Below are positions 1 to 8,760 of a stretch of 64,000 nucleotides of DNA, piece by piece. Below the pieces are notes generated by a model. The model searched no databases. It had not been told where the DNA came from and was given only the letters and a program-made list of their open reading frames with translations. The first letter of the stretch is position 1, and every line of letters starts with the position of its first letter. The position numbers were made by a program, and so were the translations under genes. Origin of the DNA: JAGPUQ01 sp036961295 (GTDB lineage Bacteria > Pseudomonadota > Gammaproteobacteria > Pseudomonadales > Porticoccaceae); the NCBI GenBank assembly GCA_036961295.1, contig JBALVX010000001.1, positions 992,001 to 1,056,000 on the forward strand, read 5' to 3'.

Positions 1-5
1 ATACT

Positions 6-725
6 ATGAGCACCCAGATACCTGGCAACCCGGAAGATTTCCCCAACGACGGCCTTGAAAGTCTGGTCGCAGACTGGGCATCGGACCAGAAAACATTTAA
101 AAATGTTTCCTGGGGTAAGGCAATGATGTGGATATTTTTGCTCAGTGATACCTTTATCTTTACCAGTTTTCTGACCGGCTATATGACGGTACGCATGTCT
201 ACTACGGTGCCCTGGCCAAATTCCAGCGAAGTGTTTGCCCTGACTATTGCGGGCAACCATATCCCCTTATTGCTGATTGCCATCATGACTTTTATTTTAA
301 TTAGTAGTAGCGGCACCATGGCAATGGCGGTCAAGTTTGGTTACGAAAAAAATCGCAAGGTGTGCGGTATATTAATGTTGGTAACGGCCGCTTTTGGCGC
401 TTCCTTTGTCGGTATGCAGGCCTTTGAGTGGACAAAATTAATTGTCGAGGAAGGCGTACGCCCCTGGGGTAACCCGATGGGTGCCGCCCAATTTGGCTCG
501 ACCTTTTTTATGATCACCGGGTTTCACGGTTTTCACGTATCGATCGGCGTTATTTTTCTGGTTATTGTTGCGGTCAAGGTTCTTCGGGGCAGTATCGAAT
601 TGGGTCGCCCCGGTTTTCTGACCGGCAGAAAAGGCAATTACGGAATGGTGGAAACGATGGGGCTATATTGGCATTTTGTCGATTTAGTTTGGGTATTTAT
701 TTTTGCTTTTTTCTATCTTTGGTAG
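6..725 (+). CDS. Cytochrome c oxidase subunit III (heme-copper oxidase)
   Basis: Inner-membrane subunit of an aerobic heme-copper terminal oxidase. It supports the catalytic subunit I during O2 reduction and binds no metal itself. The 239-residue protein has five predicted membrane segments (roughly residues 38-60, 82-108, 120-140, 163-192 and 222-239), which is the short five-helix form of subunit III. Family hallmarks are GFHGFHVSIG near residue 173 and LYWHFVDLVWVF near the C-terminus. A subunit IV gene follows after 9 bp. Subunits I and II are expected upstream, outside the window. A NorE-type accessory protein of nitric oxide reductase is the main alternative, but the subunit IV partner favours cytochrome oxidase. 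Confidence 0.88.
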   Translation: MSTQIPGNPEDFPNDGLESLVADWASDQKTFKNVSWGKAMMWIFLLSDTFIFTSFLTGYMTVRMSTTVPWPNSSEVFALTIAGNHIPLLLIAIMTFILISSSGTMAMAVKFGYEKNRKVCGILMLVTAAFGASFVGMQAFEWTKLIVEEGVRPWGNPMGAAQFGSTFFMITGFHGFHVSIGVIFLVIVAVKVLRGSIELGRPGFLTGRKGNYGMVETMGLYWHFVDLVWVFIFAFFYLW

Positions 726-734
726 GGGCTCGTC

Positions 735-1052
735 ATGGCAAGTTCAGAAGGTCAGCAGCATCCCATTAGCGTGTATCTTTGGATCTGGGGTCTGCTGTTT
801 GTACTCAGTGCGCTTTCATATATGGTCGATTACTTTCAGTTTCAGGGCTATTTACGCTGGACATTAATTATTGTGTTTATGCTGCTAAAAGCGGGTTTGA
901 TTGTCAGTATTTTTATGCATATGGCATGGGAGCGATTAGCCCTAAGCTACGCGATACTGGTGCCACCTCTCTGTTTGTTGGTGCTGATTGCACTGATGTC
1001 CATGGAAGGCGATCACACCTTCTTCACCCGTGGCGTTTATTTTGCGAAGTAG
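735..1052 (+). CDS. Cytochrome c oxidase subunit IV family protein (prokaryotic)
   Basis: A small hydrophobic protein of 105 residues with three predicted membrane segments (about 13-30, 38-60 and 70-90). It matches the prokaryotic subunit IV family in size, in the central LLKAGLIVSIFMHM segment, and in its place directly after subunit III. It is thought to stabilise the oxidase complex and has no catalytic residues. The 9-bp spacing to the upstream gene indicates one operon. An overlapping reading frame at 779-1072 is a shadow. Confidence 0.85.
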   Translation: MASSEGQQHPISVYLWIWGLLFVLSALSYMVDYFQFQGYLRWTLIIVFMLLKAGLIVSIFMHMAWERLALSYAILVPPLCLLVLIALMSMEGDHTFFTRGVYFAK

Positions 1053-1090
1053 CTCTTGGTAATCCTCAGTAGCTCTTAGTAGTCCTCAGT
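1051..1090. repeat. 20-bp direct tandem duplication after the subunit IV stop codon
   Basis: Two adjacent 20-bp copies (1051-1070 and 1071-1090) differ at two positions. Each begins agctctt and ends cctcagt. The first copy overlaps the subunit IV stop codon. It is noncoding and no function is evident. It is one of many short tandem repeats in this window. Confidence 0.85.
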
Positions 1091-1186
1091 AACCGTCACA
1101 GTCCAGCCCCAGGCAGTAACTTGATCCGCCCAGGTTTGATCTGACAAATCCCCTAGCCTTGACCTACTAAACCGCCAAAGCCTACG

Positions 1187-1744
1187 CTAGGGCATCGACT
1201 TCATAAACAAGCGCATTTTTTGATGGCTTTTTACAAACCATCCGGCGGTGGCCGTCGCTTCACCTGCAGGTTGTAGTCCCGGGTGCGCCCTTACTACCCT
1301 ATCGAGCACTTCCTTTTGTCCAACGTCTATATCAACGAAGAAAACATGCTTGCCCTCGTCGAGAACATCTTCAAACCTTTTAAATTGATAATGGGGCGAC
1401 TGTATGCCCAAAAACCCACCCTCCCAGGTGCAAAAACCTAACACGACGATGGAGAGGAAAATGAAGGGCACCCAGGTGAACTCTTCAACCAAGCCCGAAT
1501 AATATCCAACCATCAACACCAGCGGTGCGGCAACAATACCCACTAAAGCGCCAATTTTCATTGAACGTACCACGTTCGTCCGCATTACCGCCTCCACTTC
1601 GTGGAGGTGCTCATGATGCGCAACACCTGCGTCATCGCGGCTTAAAACATGTATTTGCGGGGTGACAAAACCCTGGCTTTCCAGCTCTTCCTCAACATGC
1701 TCAAGGTCGTCCAGGTCATTACTAATATAATAATGGCGCTTCAT
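1187..1744 (-). CDS. Conserved two-helix membrane protein of unknown function
   Basis: A 185-residue protein with a soluble N-terminal part (residues 1-60, starting MKRHYYISNDLDDLEHVEEEL), two membrane segments (about 63-84 and 90-108) and a soluble C-terminal part ending in FMKSMP. The N-terminal half resembles proteins that mix a flexible stress-type domain with a glycine-rich hairpin. Similar proteins in marine gammaproteobacteria are often labelled magnesium transporter or NAD/FAD-utilising enzyme without experimental support, so I give no function. It stands alone between the oxidase genes and a 407-bp gap. The start has a plausible AGGA site upstream. Confidence 0.6.
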   Translation of the reverse strand: MKRHYYISNDLDDLEHVEEELESQGFVTPQIHVLSRDDAGVAHHEHLHEVEAVMRTNVVRSMKIGALVGIVAAPLVLMVGYYSGLVEEFTWVPFIFLSIVVLGFCTWEGGFLGIQSPHYQFKRFEDVLDEGKHVFFVDIDVGQKEVLDRVVRAHPGLQPAGEATATAGWFVKSHQKMRLFMKSMP

Positions 1745-2151
1745 AGCAGATCCTCTTAAAGCTTATTAGATTTATATCTTTCAGGTTTGAGGGCTACTAC
1801 ATCGACGATATGCATCGAATGCTCATACCAGAGAGTAAAATATATACTGGTGCTGCAACTTTGTCGCTAAAAAACACTTTGCACTACGATAGATAGCCTA
1901 CGTGTTGGAAATACCAAAGTAAATCTATATGAGGGAAGTTTACTCGGCAATATCGGTAATAAAACCAAAATCGCCTTGTTTTAGGGCTCTGTGCGCCAAC
2001 GGGAGGATTTGAATACACCCTCGGTTTCGCAGATCAATATTATTATTAAAACTAAAGAAGCTATTAAATTAAATTTTAATAGCTAATTGATTTACCACAT
2101 TTTCAAGCTAGCGCCCTTTCCAGCCAGTGTTCCTTAAGCGGTCAACAAAAC
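1745..2151. other. 407-bp intergenic region with one AT-rich inverted repeat
   Basis: No convincing gene was found. An inverted repeat with 10-bp arms (2059-2068 and 2075-2084, agctattaaa and its complement) lies downstream of the DUF2489 gene on the minus strand. It is followed there by a T-rich stretch and could act as a weak terminator. The part next to 1745 should carry the promoter of the minus-strand membrane protein gene, but no clear -35/-10 pair was seen. Confidence 0.4.
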
Positions 2152-2706
2152 TTAGCTTTGCTCAAGCACCTGTTCAACGGCTACTAGCACAAACTCTTCA
2201 AATTTCGCTTCGATTTCTATGCGCTCACGATCATAGGCAAGTTGCTCTGGGTACGAGAGCTTACCCCAGGCCTCCAGGATAGGAATATGAGCGCTGGCCT
2301 CTGCTACCTGAAAAAATACGGTGCTGACGTGCTCAGGATAGATATCATGAAAAGTACGATTCCCCGGAGTGGCCAGATCAACGAGATCAGTAAAGTCACC
2401 CGCCGAAGAAAATACCGTCTCTGTGTTTGAGTCCAAAGTCTCCCTCACCTGATTCATCAAGTAGGCAATACGAATACAAGCCTCCGTCAGGCTCACGTCT
2501 TTACCCAGTAGTGCTCGCGCCAAAATCACGATATTTTTTTGCGCCTGCTCAAGTTCAGACAGACGTCTGCTTTGGTATTCCCTCTCCAACTCGCGCTGGC
2601 GAATTTTCTGGGTCCGTAATTGCAGATAGAGGTAAATAGCGTAAGCCACCAGAACAATCAGGACCGTAGCTGCCGCCGCAATAACCAGGTAAGACAAGAT
2701 ACTCAA
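2152..2706 (-). CDS. DUF2489 family membrane-anchored protein
   Basis: A 184-residue protein with one N-terminal membrane helix (about residues 5-27), then a charged coiled-coil region (30-60) and a cytoplasmic domain typical of DUF2489. The phrases NIVILARALLGKDVSLTEACIRI and PIPILEAWGKLSYPEQ-like text near the end suit that family. The function is unknown. The start overlaps the stop of the upstream AEC transporter gene by 4 bp, so translation is probably coupled and rmuC, the AEC gene and this gene probably form one minus-strand operon. Confidence 0.65.
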   Translation of the reverse strand: MSILSYLVIAAAATVLIVLVAYAIYLYLQLRTQKIRQRELEREYQSRRLSELEQAQKNIVILARALLGKDVSLTEACIRIAYLMNQVRETLDSNTETVFSSAGDFTDLVDLATPGNRTFHDIYPEHVSTVFFQVAEASAHIPILEAWGKLSYPEQLAYDRERIEIEAKFEEFVLVAVEQVLEQS

Positions 2707-3653
2707 GCCAAACCCTTAATCCGCAGAAAAATTAACCCGGCTGACACCACCACGAACGAGAGCAAGCCACTGAGCAATACAATATTGGCGGCCATGGTTC
2801 GACTGCCGCCAAACATCTCCGCAAATACCACGCTAATCGTCGAGGTCGGCGAGGACAAAACCAAAAATAATACGCCTAACTCCATGCCCCGCAGACCCGC
2901 CACATAGGCGAGGGGCACTCCCACTACCGGCATAAACAGACATTTATAGAATGTCGCGCCCCACCCCACCAACGACGGGGTACGCAGCTGACGGAAATCT
3001 AGCGCGGCACCCAAATTAAGTAGCACTAAGGGTATCGTAAGCTGGCCCAGCAAACGGCCGGAGGTTTCCACAACGCTGGGGATAGGTATCTTTAATATAC
3101 CGACCGTCGCTCCCAGTATCACTGAGATAATCACTGGGTTGCTGAGTATTTGCTTCACGTAATAGGTTTGCTTGCCGTCGTTATCAGGACTGTAGCGCGC
3201 TAACATGTAGATACAGAAAACGTTATTAAAAATAATAAACAAACCCATGGGTAACGAGGCCAACGCTACACCTTCCAGGCCGTAGACACTGTAGGCCATC
3301 GCCAGGCCCGTAATTAAAATATTACCTCGGGTTGCGCCCTGTAAAAATACGCCGCGCTGCGTTCTGGTTCGCACCACGATGGGGGCAATCAACCATGCAA
3401 ACAGAGAAAACCCGACCACTGCCGCTACGCTGACCAGTAAAAATCGGGGGGCTTCCATAAATTGAATGTCGGAAGTCGACAATGAAATAAACAACATTGC
3501 CGGGGCAGCAAAATTAAAGGTTAACCGCGCAGCATCCCCCCGAAAGTCGTCGCTAAGCCAACCTTTGCGGTGTAGCACCACGCCGAGCATTGCCAGTAGG
3601 TAAATAGGCGCAATCGTGGTGATCGCGAAGGAGACGACTTCAAAATGCTCCAT
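2703..3653 (-). CDS. AEC (auxin efflux carrier) family transporter
   Basis: A 316-residue integral membrane protein with about ten hydrophobic segments and charged gaps in the middle. This matches bacterial auxin-efflux-carrier (AEC) transporters, which export or import small organic acids such as malate and malonate. Supporting text includes FNFAAPAMLFISLS in the N-terminal half, IPLVLLNLGAALDF near residue 210 and SSPTSTISVVFAEMFGG near residue 270, where the conserved Pro and Ser/Thr of the second repeat fall. The substrate cannot be read from the sequence. It sits 9 bp after rmuC and overlaps the DUF2489 gene by 4 bp. Confidence 0.8.
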   Translation of the reverse strand: MEHFEVVSFAITTIAPIYLLAMLGVVLHRKGWLSDDFRGDAARLTFNFAAPAMLFISLSTSDIQFMEAPRFLLVSVAAVVGFSLFAWLIAPIVVRTRTQRGVFLQGATRGNILITGLAMAYSVYGLEGVALASLPMGLFIIFNNVFCIYMLARYSPDNDGKQTYYVKQILSNPVIISVILGATVGILKIPIPSVVETSGRLLGQLTIPLVLLNLGAALDFRQLRTPSLVGWGATFYKCLFMPVVGVPLAYVAGLRGMELGVLFLVLSSPTSTISVVFAEMFGGSRTMAANIVLLSGLLSFVVVSAGLIFLRIKGLA

Positions 3654-3662
3654 TGGTGTGGA

Positions 3663-5219
3663 TTACTCTCCGAATAGGGAATCTTTGTGTTCAGGGCCTT
3701 TTGGCACAGACTTTTTTGGAGCCGGACTTTGCGGCGCAGATTTTTTGGGGGTCGAACTTTGTAACGCAGATTTTTTTGACGCGGAGCCTTTAGCGGCAGA
3801 ATCTTTGGGAATCAATTTCGTTGCCTTGTCGGCGCTGCCCGGCAAATTCAGGGCTGAATCAATTTCGCCAGACTCATGCTCTAACTCGGCTTCTTCGATT
3901 AGTGCGGGCGGTATTTTCTTATCCCGGGTTTTGGCACCCATGGTCTTCAAATCGTCGATACGTTTAATTAAATTACCTCGGCCAGCAACCAGACGTTTGC
4001 GGGTCGCTCCCCAGGCTTCTTGTGCCTTATTAAGTTGATACCCGGTGGCTTCCAGCGATTCCACCACTAGCACTAACTGGTCGTAGACACCTCCGGCCTG
4101 AGCGGCTATTTTTTCAGCGTTGCGATTTTGTGCCTCGTATCGCCAGATATTATGTACCGTGCGTAAAGTCGCCAGCAAGGTGGTCGGGCTAACCAGGATA
4201 ATGCCGCGGTCGTAGGCGTAGCTAAACAGCGTTTGATCGTGCTCAATCGCCAGCATAAATGCGGCTTCGATGGGCACAAAAATAAACACAAAATCGAGCG
4301 TGTTAATACCCACTAGCTGTTCGTAGGCCTTGCGATTTAAGTCGGTGATATGAGTGCGCAGCGAGCTTATGTGCAAGGCTAAATGCTGTTGGCGTTGACT
4401 GTCATCGTCGCAGCGACAATAGCGTTCGTACTCCGTCAGGGAGACTTTGGCATCGATCACGATATCCCTCTGATCGGGGAGGTGCAGCACCACGTCTGGA
4501 TTGCGGCGGCGACCGGATTCGTCTCGCAGCGAGACCTGGGTGTCATACTCCCGCCCCTTGCTCAGGCCGGATTCCTCTAGCAGGCGTTCCAGCACAATTT
4601 CGCCCCAGTTACCCTGGACTTTACTGTCGCCCTTGAGGGCCTTGGCCAATTGAACGGCATCGTCGCCGATACGTTGCGCCTGCTTTTGCAGTTCGCCAAT
4701 TTGACCCACCAGTTTATTTCGCTCGGCGTTTTCCTTCTCGTAAACATCTTCTACTTTCTGCTTAAACGCGGACAATTCCCGGCGCAGCGGATCGACGGTG
4801 GTTTCCATGGTCTGACGGCTATGGCGGGTAAAGGTGGCCTGCTTTTCTTCGAAGATACGGTTGGCCAGGTTTTCAAATTCTTTACCGAGACTCTCCCGGG
4901 TTTGCTGAAGCAGCCCTATTTGCTCCTGATAACGCTGCTTATCAGCTTCGAGACGTGCCAATAGCCCTGCGTTTTCGCTACTGAGTATCTGATTGCGTTC
5001 GCGGTCCAGGGTTAACTCGTCCTGTAATCGGGTGGTATTGTCGAGTAGGTGAGCACGCTCCTGATCAACCAGGGCGCGCTCGCGACTACGGCGCGACTGG
5101 ATAATCAGCGCGCTTACAATCACTCCAATAACGATTCCGAGCGCCAGCGTAAGCATCAACATAGGTAGAGACCGCTGATCGATGGTGTAGTTAGCGATGG
5201 AATTAATTAGTCCATTCAT
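3663..5219 (-). CDS. rmuC: DNA recombination protein RmuC, with a repeat-rich C-terminal tail
   Basis: RmuC is a membrane-anchored putative nuclease that limits recombination at inverted repeats. The 518-residue protein has an N-terminal membrane helix (about 18-41), a long coiled coil (45-200) and the RmuC domain (about 200-420). The domain contains KVQGNWGEIVLERLLEESG and the nuclease-like PDVVLHLP...IVIDAKVSL. Beyond residue 430 comes an unusual Lys/Ser/Pro-rich tail containing 10-residue repeats such as KKSAPQSPAP, encoded by 30-bp DNA repeats. The tail is not part of the core family domain and may bind nucleic acid or be disordered. It is the first gene of a likely three-gene minus-strand operon. 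Confidence 0.88.
   Translation of the reverse strand: MNGLINSIANYTIDQRSLPMLMLTLALGIVIGVIVSALIIQSRRSRERALVDQERAHLLDNTTRLQDELTLDRERNQILSSENAGLLARLEADKQRYQEQIGLLQQTRESLGKEFENLANRIFEEKQATFTRHSRQTMETTVDPLRRELSAFKQKVEDVYEKENAERNKLVGQIGELQKQAQRIGDDAVQLAKALKGDSKVQGNWGEIVLERLLEESGLSKGREYDTQVSLRDESGRRRNPDVVLHLPDQRDIVIDAKVSLTEYERYCRCDDDSQRQQHLALHISSLRTHITDLNRKAYEQLVGINTLDFVFIFVPIEAAFMLAIEHDQTLFSYAYDRGIILVSPTTLLATLRTVHNIWRYEAQNRNAEKIAAQAGGVYDQLVLVVESLEATGYQLNKAQEAWGATRKRLVAGRGNLIKRIDDLKTMGAKTRDKKIPPALIEEAELEHESGEIDSALNLPGSADKATKLIPKDSAAKGSASKKSALQSSTPKKSAPQSPAPKKSVPKGPEHKDSLFGE
3703..3800. repeat. 30-bp tandem repeats encoding the RmuC C-terminal tail
   Basis: Repeat starts at 3703, 3733, 3763 and 3793 give an exact 30-bp period, with divergence between copies. 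On the plus strand each copy starts with a variant of ggcacaga and continues with a run of T and an acttt-like end. Translated on the minus strand they give 10-residue Lys/Ser/Ala/Pro repeats, so copy changes keep the frame. Confidence 0.8.
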
Positions 5220-5251
5220 AACAACATTCTAACAGCTCACCCTTCCGCCTT

Positions 5252-5257
5252 GGTGTA
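5252..5257 (+). promoter_or_regulatory. Candidate -10 element before murI
   Basis: TAAAAT lies 12 bp before the first murI ATG, with no convincing -35 box. If it is used, transcription would start only a few bases before 5270. That would make the second in-frame ATG at 5321, which has a short AAAGG upstream, a realistic alternative translation start. Confidence 0.3.
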
Positions 5258-5269
5258 AAATCTCTGCTT

Positions 5270-6157
5270 ATGAATAGTTCTTCCTCCAAATCCGCTCAAC
5301 TCGGCAAAGGCCCCGCAGCAATGACCGCAGCTCCAAAAGTATTGGTGTTTGACTCCGGGGTCGGCGGTTTAAGTATTGTCGATGCCCTGCGACGGCGGCT
5401 CCCCACCTGCGACTTTGTGTTTGCCTGCGATAACGCGGCTTTTCCCTATGGTACTAAAGAAGAGCCCGTATTGTTGCGCCGAGTCGAGATCGCGCTGCAC
5501 ACCTTGATTGCCCACGAACGACCCGACGTTGTGGTCATTGCCTGTAATACGGCGAGCACGCTAGTACTCCCGCTTATTCGTTCGCGCTTCACATTACCCG
5601 TGGTCGGCGTGGTGCCCGCCATTAAACCCGCCGCAGAACAGAGTCAGAGCCGGGTTATCGGTCTATTGGGGACACCGGGTACGGTAGCTCGGCCCTATAC
5701 AGACGAGCTTATTGAAGAGTTTGCCAAGGATTGCCAAGTGGTAAAGGTGGGTAGCTCTGAGTTGGTGATGCTGGCAGAAGCGGCCTTGCGAGGTTCAGGG
5801 CCGGACGATTCAACCTTGAAACAAATTATAGAACCATTTTTTTCGCACCCGACCCTGGATACCATCGTCCTCGCCTGCACCCATTTCCCCCTGTTAAGAG
5901 ACGCACTGGAAAACAGCGCGCCTCGGCAAGTACGATGGACTGATTCGGGAGAGGCCATTGCCCGACGGGTAGCGTCACTGCTCGGCATTGAAGGCAACAA
6001 CCTTGAAACCGATTATCCAGAAGTCGACAACTTCAAAACTGGTAGTTTCAGCTCGATTTTTACCAGCGATGCCACACAACACGGTGTTGAGTCACTACGC
6101 CCGGCCTTAAAGGCCATGGCTTGTAGCGAAATTCACTATGTTTTGATTCAGGACTAA
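5270..6157 (+). CDS. murI: Glutamate racemase
   Basis: Converts L-glutamate to D-glutamate for peptidoglycan synthesis in the cytoplasm. Family motifs are VFDSGVGGLS (D28, S29), the first catalytic cysteine in IACNTAS (C92), and the second in LACTHFPLL (C203, followed by H205). The protein is 295 residues as drawn, slightly longer than the usual 265-280. The first 17 residues are Ser/Gly/Lys-rich and look unlike the family, so the true start may be Met18 (5321), just before MTAAPKVLVFDSG. It is transcribed convergently with the che operon, ending 86 bp from cheW. Confidence 0.92.
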   Translation: MNSSSSKSAQLGKGPAAMTAAPKVLVFDSGVGGLSIVDALRRRLPTCDFVFACDNAAFPYGTKEEPVLLRRVEIALHTLIAHERPDVVVIACNTASTLVLPLIRSRFTLPVVGVVPAIKPAAEQSQSRVIGLLGTPGTVARPYTDELIEEFAKDCQVVKVGSSELVMLAEAALRGSGPDDSTLKQIIEPFFSHPTLDTIVLACTHFPLLRDALENSAPRQVRWTDSGEAIARRVASLLGIEGNNLETDYPEVDNFKTGSFSSIFTSDATQHGVESLRPALKAMACSEIHYVLIQD

Positions 6158-6243
6158 GCACTTAGGACTAGACGCTGTGGATGAAGCACTCAAGATAAAT
6201 GTATCGGCCACTCAACACACAACCGTGGACAAATCATTACCCC

Positions 6244-6816
6244 TTATTTTTCGGTATTGTCGGGCTCGCCGCCTAATTCTTCGATAAATTCTGCGCTAGA
6301 AATCTCTACGTTGTCCAACAGGCCTAGCGTAATAAGCTTGTCGATGTCCAGAATGATAATCATTTTATCATCGGCCATGGCGAAGCCTTTGACTACCTCC
6401 GTACTAATTTTAATCCCGAGATCCGGGGCGTCACTGATATCATCACTAGAAAAATTGTAGACATCAGAAACCCCATCTACCACGGCACCCATCACCCGCT
6501 CACTACCTTCGTAGACAACATTAACGACGACGACAACCGTCGCGGCGTCAAAATTTGCTTCGGACAACTTAAAGCGCTTACGCAAATCCACAATCGGAAC
6601 CACGATGCCACGTAAATTAATCACGCCCAAAACATAGTCTGGGGTATTTGGAATCGCTGTAGCACCATCCCAACCGCGAATTTCCTGAACTCGAAGAATA
6701 TCCACACCATATTCTTCACCACCTAACAAAAAAGTCAAAAATTGATCTTCTCCAGCTTTAGTAAGCATGGCTGTTGCATTATTTCCTGTCGCGCCGCTCG
6801 CCGCTGACTCATTCAT
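6244..6816 (-). CDS. cheW: Chemotaxis coupling protein CheW
   Basis: CheW links chemoreceptors to the CheA kinase in the polar array. The 190-residue protein carries a single CheW domain (about residues 25-170) with typical text: FLTFLLGGEEYGVDILRVQEIR, then PNTPDYVLGVINLRGIVVPIVDLRKRF. Short N- and C-terminal extensions rich in Ala/Asn and Glu/Asp lie outside the domain. It is the last gene of the che operon, 98 bp after the CheZ-like gene. Confidence 0.93.
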   Translation of the reverse strand: MNESAASGATGNNATAMLTKAGEDQFLTFLLGGEEYGVDILRVQEIRGWDGATAIPNTPDYVLGVINLRGIVVPIVDLRKRFKLSEANFDAATVVVVVNVVYEGSERVMGAVVDGVSDVYNFSSDDISDAPDLGIKISTEVVKGFAMADDKMIIILDIDKLITLGLLDNVEISSAEFIEELGGEPDNTEK

Positions 6817-6914
6817 ACATTAATTCTCCTACCTGGTTCCTGGCCACATCAATCACCGACCATGATGACACTTCAAACATTTTTGTAATAGCCCTTCAGC
6901 TGTCATATACATAG

Positions 6915-7490
6915 CTAAAATAACTCAATCCTGCCTTCGTGCATAGACGCTTGTTTAACCGGATTTGCTCTATCCAAGGTTTCTCTAAAATTTTCAATCT
7001 CACTTTGCATATCGTTCAGAATTAAATTAAAGCCATCACGATCATTTGTATCTGCTGTTTTTAGTCCATCTAAACGATCTTTGAGTTTAACAAACAGGCT
7101 TTCCATATTAACGGCACGATTGCGGCTATGCATGGTAAGTTGTTGAACAATATCTTCAAATTGTAAGGATCTAATCGTCGCTGTTAGATTTTGGTCAATT
7201 TCTCGATTAACTTGCTCCAGCTTTTGCTCTCGGTCTTCATCGATATAACCAGGCCGTATATAGCGAGACTGTAATTCGATCTTTAAATTGAGCGAGGTGA
7301 AATTTTCAGTCAAGGTATCTGCCGCATCGGCAATAAGGGAGCTGACTCGAGCCAGCTCTTCCTGAAGGTTTATTTGTTCGCGAACAACCAGCTCGTTAAG
7401 TTTATCGGCGAGAGAGTACAGAGAATGTTCCATCTCTTCAGTATCAGTATCAGTATCAGTCGCACCGGCAGTATTTGTCGTCTTCGTCAT
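6915..7490 (-). CDS. CheZ-like / chemotaxis-associated coiled-coil protein
   Basis: A 191-residue, mostly helical protein in the che operon between cheB and cheW. Residues 20-130 are predicted long helices. The phrase SLQFEDIVQQLTMHSRNR near residue 110 resembles the conserved segment of CheZ-like proteins and of a family of unnamed proteins in bacterial che operons. A CheY-P phosphatase role is possible but unproven. A canonical CheZ has an active-site Asp/Gln pair; a Q is present in DIVQQL. The N-terminus is a TDTDTDTE microsatellite product. No other CheZ is present in the window. Confidence 0.5.
   Translation of the reverse strand: MTKTTNTAGATDTDTDTEEMEHSLYSLADKLNELVVREQINLQEELARVSSLIADAADTLTENFTSLNLKIELQSRYIRPGYIDEDREQKLEQVNREIDQNLTATIRSLQFEDIVQQLTMHSRNRAVNMESLFVKLKDRLDGLKTADTNDRDGFNLILNDMQSEIENFRETLDRANPVKQASMHEGRIELF
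7441..7460. repeat. Hexanucleotide microsatellite (gtatca)n in the CheZ-like gene
   Basis: Just over three copies of gtatca. On the minus strand this encodes the alternating Thr-Asp stretch near the protein's N-terminus. The copy number is likely to vary in frame. Confidence 0.8.
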
Positions 7491-7518
7491 TTACCTAACA
7501 CCTCTAAGACATATCCGA

Positions 7519-8709
7519 TTATTGCGCATGCACGGTAAGCTCTTCCGCAGACATTGCTATTATGTGATCGGCAACCTCTCCCAGGGGAAGTACCTGTTGA
7601 GCTGCGCCAAGGCGAACCGCCTCACCGGGCATCCCCCAAACCACGCTCGTAGCCTGATCTTGAGCGATGGTTAGAGCACCTGAGTCAAGCATCTCAACAA
7701 GGCCCCGTGCACCATCCGCGCCCATTCCGGTCAGTAATATCCCAACCGCGTCATTGCCTACCACTTTCGCCACGGAGCGAAACATTACGTCGGCTGAAGG
7801 TTTGTGTCTATTAACTTTAGGCCCATCATCTAATACACAATAATAACGATCGCCATCCATCCGCAAACTCAAGTGGCGATCACCCGGAGATACATATACG
7901 CAGCCTCGTGCCAGAAGATCGCCATCCTTTGCTTCGCTAACCTCCATTGCAGATAAGTTATTAGCACTTCTGGCGAAAGCCGCGCTAAAGGTTTTAGGAA
8001 TATGTTGAACAACGACAATAGGTGGCGTACTTACTGGTAGTCTCGCCAGAATACTTTTAATAGCCTCCGTGCCTCCCGTCGAAGCACCAATGGCAATTAC
8101 CTGAATCGTCTTGCTTTGTTTATTTCTCCTGCCTTTGTTAGCTTTAGCTGAGCTGTTAGCCTTAGCGGCTTTGTTCTTTAGCGATCCGGCAGCCAGACGT
8201 TCTAGAGTAGGCGCAATGTCTTCCATGTTTCTATTTTTAAAACTATTAGCACGCTCCACGGTACCAATATTAACTTTAGCTGTGTTACCACCAGAATAGT
8301 TTTGTATTATCGCTTGCGCAGCAGCTTTAACTTTCTCCAATATTTCTTGACGATATTCTTCGAGCTGATCAGCTCGATCAATTTTTGGTTTACAAACAAA
8401 GTCTACTGCACCAAGCTCAAGCGCTTTAAGTGTGGTTTCCGCTCCAGCCTTGGTCTGCGAAGACACCATCACCACCGGCATTGGGCGTAAGCGCATCAAA
8501 TTATCGAGAAAACTGAGCCCGTCCATTTTCGGCATTTCGACATCAAGTGTTAACACATCGGGGCTGAGCTTTTTGATTTTTCGGCGCGCCACATAGGGGT
8601 CCATTGCTGTCCCGACCACTTCGATAGACGAATCGGCAGACAATATCTCCTTAAGCAATCGGCGCACGACAGCAGAGTCATCAATAATTAAAACTCGTAT
8701 TTTTTGCAT
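7519..8709 (-). CDS. cheB: Protein-glutamate methylesterase/deamidase CheB
   Basis: Removes methyl groups from chemoreceptor glutamates during adaptation, activated when CheA phosphorylates its receiver domain. The receiver domain (1-120) has the phospho-acceptor D56 in TLDVEMPKMDG. A variable Asn/Lys/Ala-rich linker spans about 140-200. The esterase domain (203-390) has the catalytic triad S210 (AIGASTGGTEAI), H236 (VVQHIPKTF) and D332 (LLTGMGADGARG). The 396-residue length is slightly long for CheB because of the linker. It follows cheD after 51 bp. Confidence 0.95.
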   Translation of the reverse strand: MQKIRVLIIDDSAVVRRLLKEILSADSSIEVVGTAMDPYVARRKIKKLSPDVLTLDVEMPKMDGLSFLDNLMRLRPMPVVMVSSQTKAGAETTLKALELGAVDFVCKPKIDRADQLEEYRQEILEKVKAAAQAIIQNYSGGNTAKVNIGTVERANSFKNRNMEDIAPTLERLAAGSLKNKAAKANSSAKANKGRRNKQSKTIQVIAIGASTGGTEAIKSILARLPVSTPPIVVVQHIPKTFSAAFARSANNLSAMEVSEAKDGDLLARGCVYVSPGDRHLSLRMDGDRYYCVLDDGPKVNRHKPSADVMFRSVAKVVGNDAVGILLTGMGADGARGLVEMLDSGALTIAQDQATSVVWGMPGEAVRLGAAQQVLPLGEVADHIIAMSAEELTVHAQ

Positions 8710-8760
8710 ATAAGCTAATATTTTTCCTTATTGCTCATAAGGTTATCGATCTCACCCTTA

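Noticed and set aside
1990..2030. tRNA-like 3'-end fragment (cgggaggatttgaa...)
   Set aside because: The stretch recalls a tRNA T-arm on the minus strand, but the arms do not pair and no full cloverleaf is present.
6158..6243. Terminator between murI and cheW
   Set aside because: No stem with a T-run was found in this 86-bp convergent gap.
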